From positions 28,290,064-28,354,063 of the forward strand of contig NC_058191.1 of the NCBI RefSeq assembly GCF_907165205.1: DNA of 64,000 bases. Reading direction: 5' to 3'. The stretch's first letter is position 1. Each line of letters opens with the position of its first letter. This DNA comes from Coccinella septempunctata (taxonomy: Eukaryota > Arthropoda > Insecta > Coleoptera > Coccinellidae). Of this stretch, positions 50,701-59,022 are shown piece by piece. Below the pieces are notes generated by a model that saw only the letters and a program-made list of their open reading frames with translations, did no database searches and was not told the origin of the DNA. Position numbers and translations under genes: made by a program.

Positions 50701-52040
50701 AATTCGTAAAGTCCTGATGGAGTAGCTATAGCCGTTTTAAATTTATCTTTTTCTTCTAACTCGACCTGATAAAATCCTGATGCGAGATCTAAAGTTGAAA
50801 AATAGATTGCATTTCCTAATTGATCTAATATGCTCTCAATATTAGGAAGTGGATAACTATCACCGACCGTTATTTCATTAAGTTTTCTAAAATCACAAAC
50901 TAATCGCCATTTTTGTTGTCCTGATGCATCTTTTTTCTTAGGAACAATCCAAATTGGTGAATTCCACGGAGAATTAGAAGGTCTTATGATATCTTGATCG
51001 AGCATTTTCTGAATCTGTTCATTAGCTTCTTTTTCATGAATTTTAGGTAATCGATAAATTTTAGAAGAGATTGGAATGTTAGATGATGTTGGAATTTCAT
51101 GTTTTAATGTTGGTGTTGAAGTTAAGGAATCGCCTGGTAGATAGAATAAGCTTGAATATTTATGACAAATTTTTATAATGGATGCTTTTTCTTCCTCATT
51201 TAAATGATTCAATCGAAGATTTTCTTCAAGAATTTTATTTCTTTGAAATGCTTCTTTTTTTGAGTGATTCTGATTATAGTTAGTTGAAAGATTCAAATTT
51301 ATAGATTTTTCCGGTAAGAATTCAATTATTTCCAATACGGGTCTGTCTATTGTGACTTCTTTAGAATTCAAGTTGAGAATTGGAATACGAGCTTTTGAAT
51401 TATCATTTGTAACAAGAGTATTGGGTATAAGAACGTTATCACATATTGTTAATTTCTCAATGAGTCCCTGTCTCAAATTGCCAACAATATCGACTTCAGC
51501 AATAACTTCGCATCGAGGAGGAATGATTATTTTATCTTCTTTAATTTCATTGTTGAAACGAATACGGTGTCCGTTTATAATTGCAACATTGTCTGCATAA
51601 TTAAGAATAGCTTTTTGTTCTTGGAAGAAATCGTTACCAAGCAACCCGTCGAAATGAGTCTGTATTTTTGCAGCGTTTATAACATTGAATTTATGAACAA
51701 TATTTAAGGACGATATTGACAAAGATATTTCCGTTGTTCCAATTGTATTGATAGGCATATTGGGATTTATTCCATTCAATAAAACAATATCATTTTTATC
51801 AAGATGAGTTTGGCTGGGAATAAGTGCATCATGTTTTATAATGGAACAGGCCGCTCCTGTATCAATTAAAAGAGTTACATATTTTTTAGGAGAATTTGGG
51901 ATTTTGAATCTTAGAAATTTTAATTTATCATGAGGAATATTAGACTTATTGTGAGAACTGTTTATTTTTGAATTTAATTGAATGCCTTCTGAATGATTTC
52001 GTCGGAATCCTGGGCATTCTTCAGGTCCGAACTTTCCCCG
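47667..52040 (-). CDS. pol: Pol polyprotein with an inserted macrodomain
   Basis: Reached by -1 frameshift from gag; about 1457 residues follow the shift. Numbering here is from the Met at 51779. Order: aspartic protease with LIDTGAA (51855-51863, before that Met); reverse transcriptase with YIDD at about 393; RNase H (TTDAS about 541, TEKE about 577, TDHKP about 608); a TARG1-type macrodomain at 688-825; a second degenerate macro-like segment at about 865-985; and integrase with the HHCC finger from about 1005, catalytic D1077, D1136 and E1172 (D35E), and a GPY/F module (KGPYKI) near the end. Protease, RT, RNase H and integrase copy and insert the element. The macro segments are not part of standard errantivirus Pol and are discussed as findings. 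No stop or frameshift interrupts the frame. Confidence 0.93.
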   Translation of the reverse strand, partial: RGKFGPEECPGFRRNHSEGIQLNSKINSSHNKSNIPHDKLKFLRFKIPNSPKKYVTLLIDTGAACSIIKHDALIPSQTHLDKNDIVLLNGINPNMPINTIGTTEISLSISSLNIVHKFNVINAAKIQTHFDGLLGNDFFQEQKAILNYADNVAIINGHRIRFNNEIKEDKIIIPPRCEVIAEVDIVGNLRQGLIEKLTICDNVLIPNTLVTNDNSKARIPILNLNSKEVTIDRPVLEIIEFLPEKSINLNLSTNYNQNHSKKEAFQRNKILEENLRLNHLNEEEKASIIKICHKYSSLFYLPGDSLTSTPTLKHEIPTSSNIPISSKIYRLPKIHEKEANEQIQKMLDQDIIRPSNSPWNSPIWIVPKKKDASGQQKWRLVCDFRKLNEITVGDSYPLPNIESILDQLGNAIYFSTLDLASGFYQVELEEKDKFKTAIATPSGLYEFNRMPMGLKNSPSRLARLMKIVLSGLQGAKCFCYIDDIVVHGSSLEDHNSMLEDVFRQLQIHNLQLQPDKCEFLCREITYLGHHVSEEGVKPDPNKIEVIKNISVPKNPKQLKSFLGLIGYYRKFIENFSAIAKPLHNLLKKNQKFEWTEDCQKSFEKFKDILTKEPILKFPNFSETFILTTDASNDAIAAVLSQGPIGKDLPISYYSKTLTKSERNYSTTEKELLAIVESCKHYRPYLYGQKFIICTDHKPLVWLKNCKEPSSRLLRWRLKLMDYDYEIVYKKGKLNQNADALSRLIQDNNNEISYNDFMNKYESKTIQNSSNIQEKLGDLFETPPNHSLVHCVSQDFKMGKGIALIFKTRFGQVDELKSQNKTVGQVAYISDQNRRIYYLITKALSFQKPTYQTVFKALMNLKILCQQNNESHLAFPRISCGLDNLYWPKIFHMIKYIFHDSSISITIYNLPDEHSKNFVYSIDDEDLTFENFKGFHQREVKIPKPKVVNTPISNIKTFIIPMSCDYSNSNKFLDFIKTHFSDLPENPKVTDIIAKKLTHQFIFVLFLKEFNDQSVTYEDLFATFVNLRLMLNFNNIKKFTIPNIALFKNNSIIREDTFFSLLYFLFRDFEYEILCDERINVSDENLIKEILFDNHDSPLAGHQGFERTYEKIKKFYFWDNMKDHIRKYIRRCKICQKSKTDFKHNKSPMIITTTSTKFCEQIALDIVGPLPMTKNNNRFILTIQDDLTKFIQAYALNIHDAVTVAIHFLKFCTQFGFPNNILTDQGVEFTSKIFKEINKLMSIKHKQSSPYHPQTQGSLERTHLTLKDYFKCYVNKDSNNWDEFLNFATFSYNTSIHKSTQKTPYELVFGQRARIPSQINNPKNLNNYSELATDITNKLKILRETARDNLLKSKNKSKEYYDKTHNRTYQFNEGDLVLLYDSQSKAKNKKLAPNYKGPYKIEQIHNNQTATLRISPSKLKTYHFNKLKPYVADNADNDENNCSPPVIHFPSPSSSTSI
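48822..49187 (-). other. Degenerate second macro-like segment in Pol
   Basis: Residues about 865-985 align with the preceding macrodomain. SCDYS...FLDFIKTHFSDL lines up with SQDFK...IALIFKTRFGQV; TYEDLFATFVNLRLML...NN...FTIPNI lines up with TYQTVFKALMNLKILC...NN...LAFPRI. The glycine-rich binding loop and the GLD motif are absent. It is probably a non-catalytic fold relic or a partner surface. The alignment is by eye. Confidence 0.5.
49306..49718 (-). other. TARG1/OARD1-type macrodomain within Pol
   Basis: Starts GDLFE, then SLVHCVSQDFKMGKGIALIF, a YYLITKA strand and PRISCGLDNLYW. These are the hallmark blocks of the TARG1 family, which removes ADP-ribose from acidic side chains and acts on O-acetyl-ADP-ribose. 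The catalytic Lys (K754) and Asp (D795) are both present and 41 residues apart, the same spacing as human TARG1 K84 and D125. Activity is predicted from motif conservation only. It sits between RNase H and the integrase finger, where Ty3/gypsy Pol normally has a short linker. Confidence 0.88.
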
Positions 52041-53023
52041 TTTAAATGATTGACTTTAGAATTGTTGAATTCTCGTTTCCTACATTCTGATATTATATGA
52101 CCTGATTTTTTACAATAATTACAAAACTTGTAAGATTGAGCGTTTGGATTTAAGGTATAATTAGGAGGACTATTTTGTCTAGAAGTTGAGGCATGATTAT
52201 TAACGTTTGAATTATTCTTTACGAAATAATATCTTTCATTCGAAGGATTAGGAGGTCTATTATTCATATTATAATTACGTTTATAGTTATGATTTTGAAA
52301 ATTAGGAGTTGTGCCATTCCTTTGATTATTTTGAAAAGAGGCTCTGTGATTATTTGAATAAGAATTTCTTTGATTGGTTATACGATTCATAGAATTAGAT
52401 TTAGATTTAGTATAATTTATAATTTTTTCCTCTTGAAGAGCAATAGAATAAGCTTCATTCAAATCACCTATATTTCTAGCTCGAAGCATTTGACTTATTT
52501 CTGCTTTGGAATGAATGATGAACCGTCGAAGAGCAGTTTGTTGAATTGATTTTTTCAATCCCGGAAGTTCGTCAGGATGAGAACAACTCAAAATTTCAGC
52601 TTGAATACATTCGTTTTTTACTTTTTCCAGACGTTTAAAGAAATCAGTTATATTTTCATATGGCGCTTGTCGAATGGTTTCAAGTTCTTCGTGCGTTTGA
52701 ACTAAATGTTTCGTTTGGCCATAAAATTGTTTCAAACGAATTTTTAATTGAGTCCAAGAAGTTATATCCGATAATTCTAATTCATTAACGACACTAGCTG
52801 AGAGTTGTGATACAACATAGAGTAATAAACTATCGATTTGATCAGGTGAAGCAAGTGAAAAAGCAGAATTTGTGTTTTGAATGAAGGTATTGAGTTCAGA
52901 TCGATTTCCATCGAAGGGTTTGATAAACTTAAAGAGAACTGTTATTGGGAGATTATTTGAAGAACTTTCGTCGTCAGAGAGATCGTCATTTTGAGGAATA
53001 TTCTTAATTTCAGGATTTGACAT
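51974..53023 (-). CDS. gag: Gag structural protein
   Basis: 349 residues, starting ATG at 53023 after a 477-base leader. The N-terminal two thirds resemble Ty3/gypsy capsid, with the FKFIKPFDGNR...TFIQ start and a helical ITDFFKRLEKVKNEC block. The C-terminal part is Asn/Arg-rich and carries one CCHC zinc knuckle (CNYCKKSGHIISEC, residues 301-314), the nucleocapsid signature that binds element RNA. Gag ends at a TAA at 51974-51976, downstream of the frameshift signal, so the unshifted product has a 21-residue tail not present in Gag-Pol. Length and layout are usual for errantivirus Gag. Confidence 0.92.
   Translation of the reverse strand: MSNPEIKNIPQNDDLSDDESSSNNLPITVLFKFIKPFDGNRSELNTFIQNTNSAFSLASPDQIDSLLLYVVSQLSASVVNELELSDITSWTQLKIRLKQFYGQTKHLVQTHEELETIRQAPYENITDFFKRLEKVKNECIQAEILSCSHPDELPGLKKSIQQTALRRFIIHSKAEISQMLRARNIGDLNEAYSIALQEEKIINYTKSKSNSMNRITNQRNSYSNNHRASFQNNQRNGTTPNFQNHNYKRNYNMNNRPPNPSNERYYFVKNNSNVNNHASTSRQNSPPNYTLNPNAQSYKFCNYCKKSGHIISECRKREFNNSKVNHLNGESSDLKNAQDSDEIIQKAFN
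51980..52046 (-). promoter_or_regulatory. Programmed -1 frameshift signal with H-type pseudoknot
   Basis: The slippery heptamer TTTAAAC (52046-52040) is in the gag frame as T TTA AAC. A 9-base spacer follows. Stem 1 pairs 52030-52022 (TCGGACCTG) with 52012-52009 plus 52006-52002, with a 2-base bulge. The loop segment GAATGCC (52019-52013) pairs exactly with GGCATTC (51986-51980), forming stem 2 of 7 bp. The linker loops are 2 and 15 bases. In the -1 frame a TAA at 52058-52056 lies just upstream, so shifting must occur in this short window. Confidence 0.88.
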
Positions 53024-53500
53024 GATGAAGGATTTAAGGAAATTGATTTCACTTGAGAACGATTATATAAATGATGGTTGATAAACAGAAAATTGACTTA
53101 CGTTTTTCTCGAGGGAATTAGGAATTTGAACCCGTGCGTAGACTCCAGTAGTCAGGTGAATCTTAGGATCCAGTTACACAGGTGGATTCTTCTGCGTAGA
53201 CTCCGCTAGTCCGGTGAATCTTGAGATCCAGTTACAGAAGAGGGAAGCAGCTTTGGCTTATAGCTTGGGGTCTTTTCCTATTAAGAGCTGTGCTCATAGA
53301 GAGGCGGTCAAGATGTGATCTTCTTCTCGAGTGACACTGCACAATCACTGCACTGTACTAAACTGAAGAAACACGGCGACTGCAATCCAGTAGATATCCT
53401 GCAGGTCCTTGTAGGCTCTTTTCAGATGTCCTGTTGGCTTTCCTTGAGGTATTCTGCTGGCTCTCCTTTAGGTATCCCACCGCTCTGTCACCAATTTTTG
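53024..53500 (-). other. Retroelement leader with internal repeats
   Basis: Two 44-bp direct repeats, 53135-53178 and 53193-53236 (39 of 44 positions match by eye), have a 58-base period. A shorter pair, 53431-53453 and 53455-53477, lies next to the primer site. A strong splice donor (AAC|GTAAGTC, donor G at 53101) sits between the repeats and gag. Function of the repeats (packaging, translation) is unknown. Confidence 0.7.
53476..53493 (-). other. Candidate primer-binding site
   Basis: TGGTGACAGAGCGGTGGG on the - strand begins 7 bases after the 5' LTR end. TGG would pair with a tRNA CCA end. I could not assign the tRNA. Confidence 0.6.
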
Positions 53501-53882
53501 TGTTGTATTCCTTTCGGAACGAACTTAGTTTTTTAAAAAACTAACAGAAAGCAGGGTCGCTGTCACCAGGGCAGCTTTATTGAGGTAAAGCTCCGTAAAA
53601 CCTTTAGTTATGAACACTATTATAGATTGATAGATTGTCACTTTACGAAGGATAACGCACTGTTATTTTTAATTAATTTATTTGGAAGGCACAAGATACA
53701 GAAATAGATCAATAGATACGAAAATTAATTTGAACTATGCGATATGAATGAAGAATCAATCTCAACGGTACGATCTGAACTGAACTGAGAGCGTCATGCT
53801 GCTACTTATATATTGTTTTGGAAAATGCTGACTTGAGCAAAAATGTGTTAACAATGGGGCCCTTGTATACAGGGTGGCAACA
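53501..53882 (-). repeat. 5' LTR of the errantivirus-like element
   Basis: 382 bp, identical by eye to 45088-45469. The active promoter of the element lies here. Followed on the right by the second acat at 53883-53886. Confidence 0.95.
53786..53812 (-). promoter_or_regulatory. TATA box and initiator of the 5' LTR
   Basis: TATATAAG (53812-53805, - strand) is followed by the arthropod initiator TCAGT with A+1 at 53786. First T to A+1 is 26 bases, a standard core-promoter distance. Confidence 0.75.
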
Positions 53883-54313
53883 ACATACTCACTCGAACAC
53901 TAACATGATTTGAGTAATCTTCTAATGAATTTCAATTAGTTGTAGTTAAGAAAAGGTATGGAGAAACCAGAGTGGTACTAAGTCGTATATAGAATATAGA
54001 TTTACTAGATAAATTGAAAGTTAATGGAGTACTAGTCAACGATAATACAGACCTTTACAATTTGACTCTCATTATTGGAATTTTGTCCTAGGAAATGGAC
54101 GAAAGACGAAACACCCTCAGTCTGAATTTATGATTTACTAGATATATACTTTATAAAAGTTGAATAGTTTTTTTTTTCTGGATACTGGTGATTTTCAACA
54201 TTCTTTTCTTTATACTTCATTATCTGCTCCAATAACAATTAACAATAAAACACCACATTCTTAGAAGAAGAATCATAACAAACACTTTTAACTATGTCTT
54301 CGATTATTTATAG
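53883..54313 (+). other. sdt intron right of the retroelement
   Basis: Begins with the second acat duplication copy. AT-rich, ending in the acceptor atttatag of the next sdt exon. Nothing else seen. Confidence 0.75.
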
Positions 54314-54541
54314 AGTGGTCTCAATGGAAGTGCCACCACACCAAATTCTAAACCAGTACCACCTCCAAGGGATCATCTCAAAATAGAGAAAGATGGCCGA
54401 CTAGTCAACAGAGCTCCAGCTCCTCAGCTACCTGCAAGAATAACAAATAATAACAACAACATCACAGCTATGACTCCAGCAACACCTACAGCTGTTACAG
54501 AACCTACCAGAGAGCAACTCAACAGCATCAAAAAATATCAG
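54314..54541 (+). CDS. sdt: stardust exon, Pro/Asn-rich conserved linker
   Basis: The acceptor is atttatag and the donor gtacct. It has 76 codons, phase 0 at both ends. It includes PPPRDHLKIEKDGRLVNRAP, a segment I recognise as conserved among insect Stardust proteins, followed by a Thr/Pro/Asn-rich stretch with a five-Asn run and REQLNSIKKYQ leading into the coiled coil of the 56823 exon. No folded domain. It probably forms part of the flexible N-terminal arm that carries partner-binding motifs. Confidence 0.9.
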
Positions 54542-56822
54542 GTACCTTTTGATTAATCTATATCTTCCTTACTGAGATTTTCGACCACTAGATTGAAGTG
54601 GATAAAAACATACCCTTCTGCTATGGAAGCCCAGTTTCAAAATGGGATCCGTCCCATAATAATAAGAAGGTAATTTTAACCACTGCAAACAGTAGGGACA
54701 TAATAAAATCTTATTATGATAATATTGTGAAGATCTCCGTCTTGTCTTCAATTTGTCATGATAGTAGAAGTAGTAGAAGCGACGAGAACATGACAATCGT
54801 CACCTTAAAAGTGTTGTCATCAATATCCTTACGTAAAAATCCAATTACTCCCACTCCACAAATAAAAACGTTATCAGTAGGGGCCAATAATACACGGAGT
54901 TTTACATCACTATCAACAATGCACAGGTAATAACAATATTGGCTTGTTTTAATGATTGCGAAAGTCAATACGAGATGTTTGTAGTCGGGTTGCATTGAAT
55001 ATAAACATTAAATCAAATGTGAAATTTGAGTGCTTTCGACGATTATGAGTGCAGTATGTTTTAATATTGAGGATAGATGGTGTTTGATAGAACAGGTTAG
55101 AGGTAGAAAGCAATAGGTACCTTTGACATACATATGTAGCTATTGATCGACAGAATATAATCTCTGATGAGATGATTAGCAAAAAGATTATTGATTTTGT
55201 CGTGATTCTCCCTTGGTAAAAAATAAACCTATGACCTATTGTTGGTTGGTGCCCTGAACTGTTTATTCTTTGAATATTACATTTAATATCAGTCTTATAA
55301 TTCTTCCGCTAAATATTTATCATCTTTTCGGATTGCTTTTTTTTCAGCTCATGCTAATAATTACTCAACTCAGGTATACTTTTATACAGGCTACTCTTCA
55401 ATCTGTTTGCAGAACAAAGTTAAAGAAGTTACCTTGCTAAAAATCCCAATGCTCTGTATAATAGCTGTTCGTAATATGCATAACGAACTTAATATGCATT
55501 AAGAACAGCCTAGGTGAAATATGTATTTCACCTCGGTTTTTGGATATTACATATAATGTGTGCCAACTAGAATCAACAATTAGGCTTAGAAAGATTACTT
55601 ATCAGTGTTGCATTCAGCATTCAGATACTTTCGGGAACAGTAGATAACACATTCAAAAATACACTCCTCAATGTCATTAAAGCAGTTAGCATACTTTATT
55701 TGTCATACGTAATATTTTCCATTGCGATGTCTTACCTATAAAACCGATAATGTTTTGAAATTTTATATTGAAAGAAATTGAATTGTAGTAGTTTACATTT
55801 GCTGTTTGCTCTCAAGCAATAAATTGGTTATTAATTATACCTACTTAATTTATCATTTAATTTCTATTAAACTAAAAGGGAAACGGTTGTGCAAAGTGGG
55901 AGCAATATTATTATTGATGTAAGATGTAAGTCCACATTATCTCAAATGTGTTCGAATTAAATTGATTTTTTCAGATGACTGTACTTACTGGGTAAATTTC
56001 TGAACCAATTCAGATAATTCATTGTAATTTTTACCACAATCGCAAATTTTATCAATCCATTCAAACTCTTCAATTTATAATTTGCTTGAATGATATAATA
56101 TATAAGATCATGAGAGATGATTTTTCGATTGTTTTGTGCTTCCATAAGTTTCGATATTGCCAAGCTTTCTTTAACCTTATTGATCAAGAGAATAAGGAAA
56201 GAGTTTGACATAACCCTTGTTGGATAACTTACCCCAAGGGTTTTCGGGAAAAACATTTTCCAACCAAAATGTTGCAGGTGCATTGTTGTGTGAATGAAAA
56301 ATTGATCGGACTCAATATTTTGTTTATTTAATATTTTTGAAAGTTTTATACATTATCATAATGAAGGAACTGGAAGATGTGGGTGGAATTTTGTGCTCGG
56401 AGAATATTCATCATATAGATGAAAAACTATATTCCGAAAATCATTCCTTTGGATAAAATCTTCTGTGAGATATATTTGAAAATTTTTAATATATATGAAT
56501 GATATAAAAAAGATTAGTGCGTGCGGTGTGAAATCACTAAATTTTTTTCAGAATACACAGGGGAGTGTCTATATTTTTGTCCATTATATACAGAGCAAAT
56601 GAGTGAAATTTAGTTGAAAATGTCGCACGACAATAACCTGTCTTGCTCTTGACTTCTTGTCAATATTTTGGCTCGAAAAGAAATTATAACATTTTAATAT
56701 ATCCGAACCTATCAATAAAATATGGACAGCACGATTAGTTGGTACGAAAGTACCTAGTTGAGTGTAAGAAAAGTTAGAATCAATAATTTAATTGTAGTTG
56801 TCTATTCTATATTTTTCTTTAG
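54542..56822 (+). other. sdt intron(s) between linker and coiled-coil exons
   Basis: Contains the predicted small cassette exon 54592-54669. The remainder is AT-rich. Two short hairpins (ctgttcgtaatatgcat and its inverse at 55466-55509; aggtgaaata-tg-tatttcacct at about 55512-55533) and a fragment of repeat family R1 near 56385-56470 are present. No other exon seen. Confidence 0.7.
54592..54669 (+). CDS. sdt: Predicted 26-codon cassette exon of stardust
   Basis: A 50-base intron with GT..AG ends (54542-54591) separates it from the preceding exon. The donor is gtaatt at 54670. It is 78 bases, phase 0 at both ends, and reads VDKNIPFCYGSPVSKWDPS within its 26 codons, which looks like genuine protein sequence. 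The reading frame continues open beyond the donor for about 85 codons, but a later donor (54927) would give a phase that does not fit the next exon. I do not recognise a domain. It may be alternative. Confidence 0.6.
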
Positions 56823-57039
56823 GAACAAATCAGAAAGAGAAAGGAAGAAGAAGAAAGAATAGCTGCTCAAAACGAATTCCTCAATAGGTCATTACGAGGA
56901 TCGAAAAAATTACAGGCGCTGGAAAGTAGAAGTCAGGGAACTATCAACGATGCTTATTCAGATGATGAACTGGGAGAATCGTCAGGTTCCGTCACACCTA
57001 CGGTGGCATCGGAAAAAGAAATTGTTCACACCACATACA
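56823..57039 (+). CDS. sdt: stardust exon, coiled coil before the L27 domains
   Basis: The acceptor is tttctttag and the donor gtgagt. Phase 0 start; it ends with one base of a codon. It opens with a highly charged helix EQIRKRKEEEERIAAQNEF, matching the Arg/Glu-rich coiled coil that precedes L27N in PALS1. Then comes a Ser/acidic linker with YSDDELGESSGS and SVTPT. The helix may assist in complex assembly. The acidic Ser-rich linker is a plausible phosphorylation region, which is inference. Confidence 0.92.
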
Positions 57040-57157
57040 GTGAGTTCCAATATATCTATATATAATCCTAGAGGATCCACTTCAATACTCAATCCTAATT
57101 AAAAAATTAATGTCTGAATATCGCGCAGAAACATTTGGCGCCTGTATTGAACTTATA

Positions 57158-57665
57158 TACAGGGTGAGTCTTTCACTCGTACAAATATTTTAACAGTAGA
57201 TTCTTGAGGTCAAAAGAAACACTCTCTTCCTATAGCATTTGTTCCACCTGATTAAAAGATAGCCATTATAAGTTTTCAAAATGAGCTGTGGCACCCCTGG
57301 AAAAACAAAAATACCTTCAGTGTTCAGAATAACTAGCTGAATCTGTGACACTATACATACTGTGAATTTTTAAACAGAATACAAAGCCAAAATACCCTAT
57401 TTTTCAATATTAACTTAATTTATTAATATAAAATTACTCGAAAACGGCGCGTTATACAAGAAAATATGCTTTTATTTTACAAAACGTTCAAATATTCATA
57501 ACTTCATTCATAACTGAAACTCGGTTTCAAGAGTTGGGTTCTTTGAATTTTTGGTATTTTTATGGTAGTAATGGTCATTAAGAGAAAACTGGAAGACGTG
57601 GGTGATATCTTGTGTTCGAAAAAGATTAATCAAATAAATGAAAAACTATATTCCGAAATTCATTT
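57158..57665. repeat. TIR family R1 copy C (right end lost)
   Basis: Begins tacagggtgagtctttcact and shares long blocks with copy A, including a gagctg(c/t)g(c/g)cacccctggaaa block and gttgggttctttgaattttt. It stops near ttccgaaattcat without the second terminus. Confidence 0.7.
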
Positions 57666-58452
57666 TTTTATTACCTACTTAATTCGCCGCCAAAACAGTT
57701 TTTGCTTGGCTCTCTAATCACAATATTTATGAGTGTTTTCAAATTTTTAATTGTGAAGCGGTGCGTAAATAAGGGTGCGATCATAATTTGAAAGTAGAAA
57801 AATGTCTTTAAGTGGCCACAACCGCTGTTACCCCATTTCAACTTTCGTATTGTTCTAAAAAACCCTTCCATTTGATACCCATGCAAACAAATAAAGTGTT
57901 TGTGAGGAAATAACTAGCCCGCCATATTGGAGTTCCGCCATATTGTATTTGAAGTGTTTCGAAATACTTTCACCAGGCCCTTTCATTTGTTACTCACAAA
58001 TTAAGAGGGTGCTTAAAATATAACAAGTCTGCATCTTGGGGTGTTCACCACATTGCATTTAAAGTAAATAATTCATTTAGTTTTTCGTATTTTTATTTAT
58101 TTGAAGAAAACCCTTCCATTTGAAACTGCTTTTTTTCTCGATTTTTTTCAGTCTTACCTACTTTGGAAGTTGAAATATTTCGAAAACTCTGCTAATAAGT
58201 GAATCTTTATTTCCATTCTTTGGTTTAATAAGTTAATTAAAGGAACATTCTTATAATAATTCTTTCAATGTTGCTGCATCATAATTTTGTCCTCGAATGA
58301 AATACTCACTATATTTCTGATTTAAAGTAGTAATCTTATCCTAATTTCATCTTCTTCTTTATTTATTCGCCTCTTTTGTAGCTATTGTTGACGTTAATGA
58401 AGAAAAATTTCTTGTAAGATTTATTGAACTCATTTTGGCTCATTCATCTATT

Positions 58453-58492
58453 GAACGTTTCGTCAAGCATTCGCCGCCTTCAGGGATTCTCT
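58453..58492 (-). ncRNA. Hammerhead-like motif
   Basis: On the - strand CCCTGAAGGCGGCGAATGC then TTGACGAAACGTTC: a CTGAAGG element, a short GC-rich segment and GAAACG in hammerhead order. Stem II is weak, so this is probably a degenerate retroelement relic. Confidence 0.3.
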
Positions 58493-59022
58493 TGTTTTAA
58501 ACCGAAGAAATTATCCATGCATTCAGTTACACTTCATTTTTTAAATCTCAAAAAATTTTGTTCAACTGAATAAACATTGCGAAAAATTAAGGATAATTAT
58601 CTGAAGTCTGTAAGCCTTTGTACGGAAATGGATGTTATACATGTCATCTAAATAAATAACAAATTCTGGAATCCATAAAAAGAAGACGGGACTCTTATAT
58701 CCTAGCTGGAAGCGGCCATTTTCAACAAGTTGTGTAGTTTGAAAAGGTTTTCGACGTAACATTCATTGTTCGATTGCTCTACTCAAAAATCCTAAAACAG
58801 AAGTTTGTATTTATATTTATAGATCAGAACTGATAGAAATTTATTGGACCACTCCGTATAATCATATTGTTTTCCACCCACCTGTGGTTGGAATTCGTCT
58901 TAAAAACAAACGTCACGCCTTAATTGAATTCGCAGCTTATATTAATGGTGTTAAAATCCGTTCCAAATATCCCTCGCGATATCTGTTTCAAGAATTATGT
59001 TGACTGAAATTTTTAATATCAG

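Larger units (their letters stand above)
45088..53882 (-). mobile_element. Full-length errantivirus-like LTR retroelement (Ty3/gypsy with env)
   Basis: 8795 bp, flanked by acat duplications and bounded by matching 382-bp LTRs. In - strand order: LTR promoter, leader with a candidate primer site, gag, pol by -1 frameshift, env overlapping the pol end, polypurine tract, LTR. All three frames are open. The identical-looking LTRs imply a young insertion that may still be mobile and polymorphic between individuals. It sits antisense in the sdt intron 43277-54313. Class is known from the Pol order and the furin-cleaved env; the macrodomain inside Pol is unusual. No restored or altered sequence is needed: the copy reads through as it stands. 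Confidence 0.95.
57040..59022 (+). other. sdt intron with repeat family R1 copy
   Basis: Contains R1 copy C (57158-57665) and a hammerhead-like motif on the - strand (58453-58492). Otherwise AT-rich with no exon seen. Confidence 0.75.

Noticed and set aside
53024..53500. Gypsy-type insulator in the leader
   Set aside because: No Su(Hw)-like TGCATA clusters were seen.
54670..54930. Continuation of the small cassette exon to a donor at 54927
   Set aside because: Would end at phase 2, while the next exon starts at phase 0; composition also drops to random.
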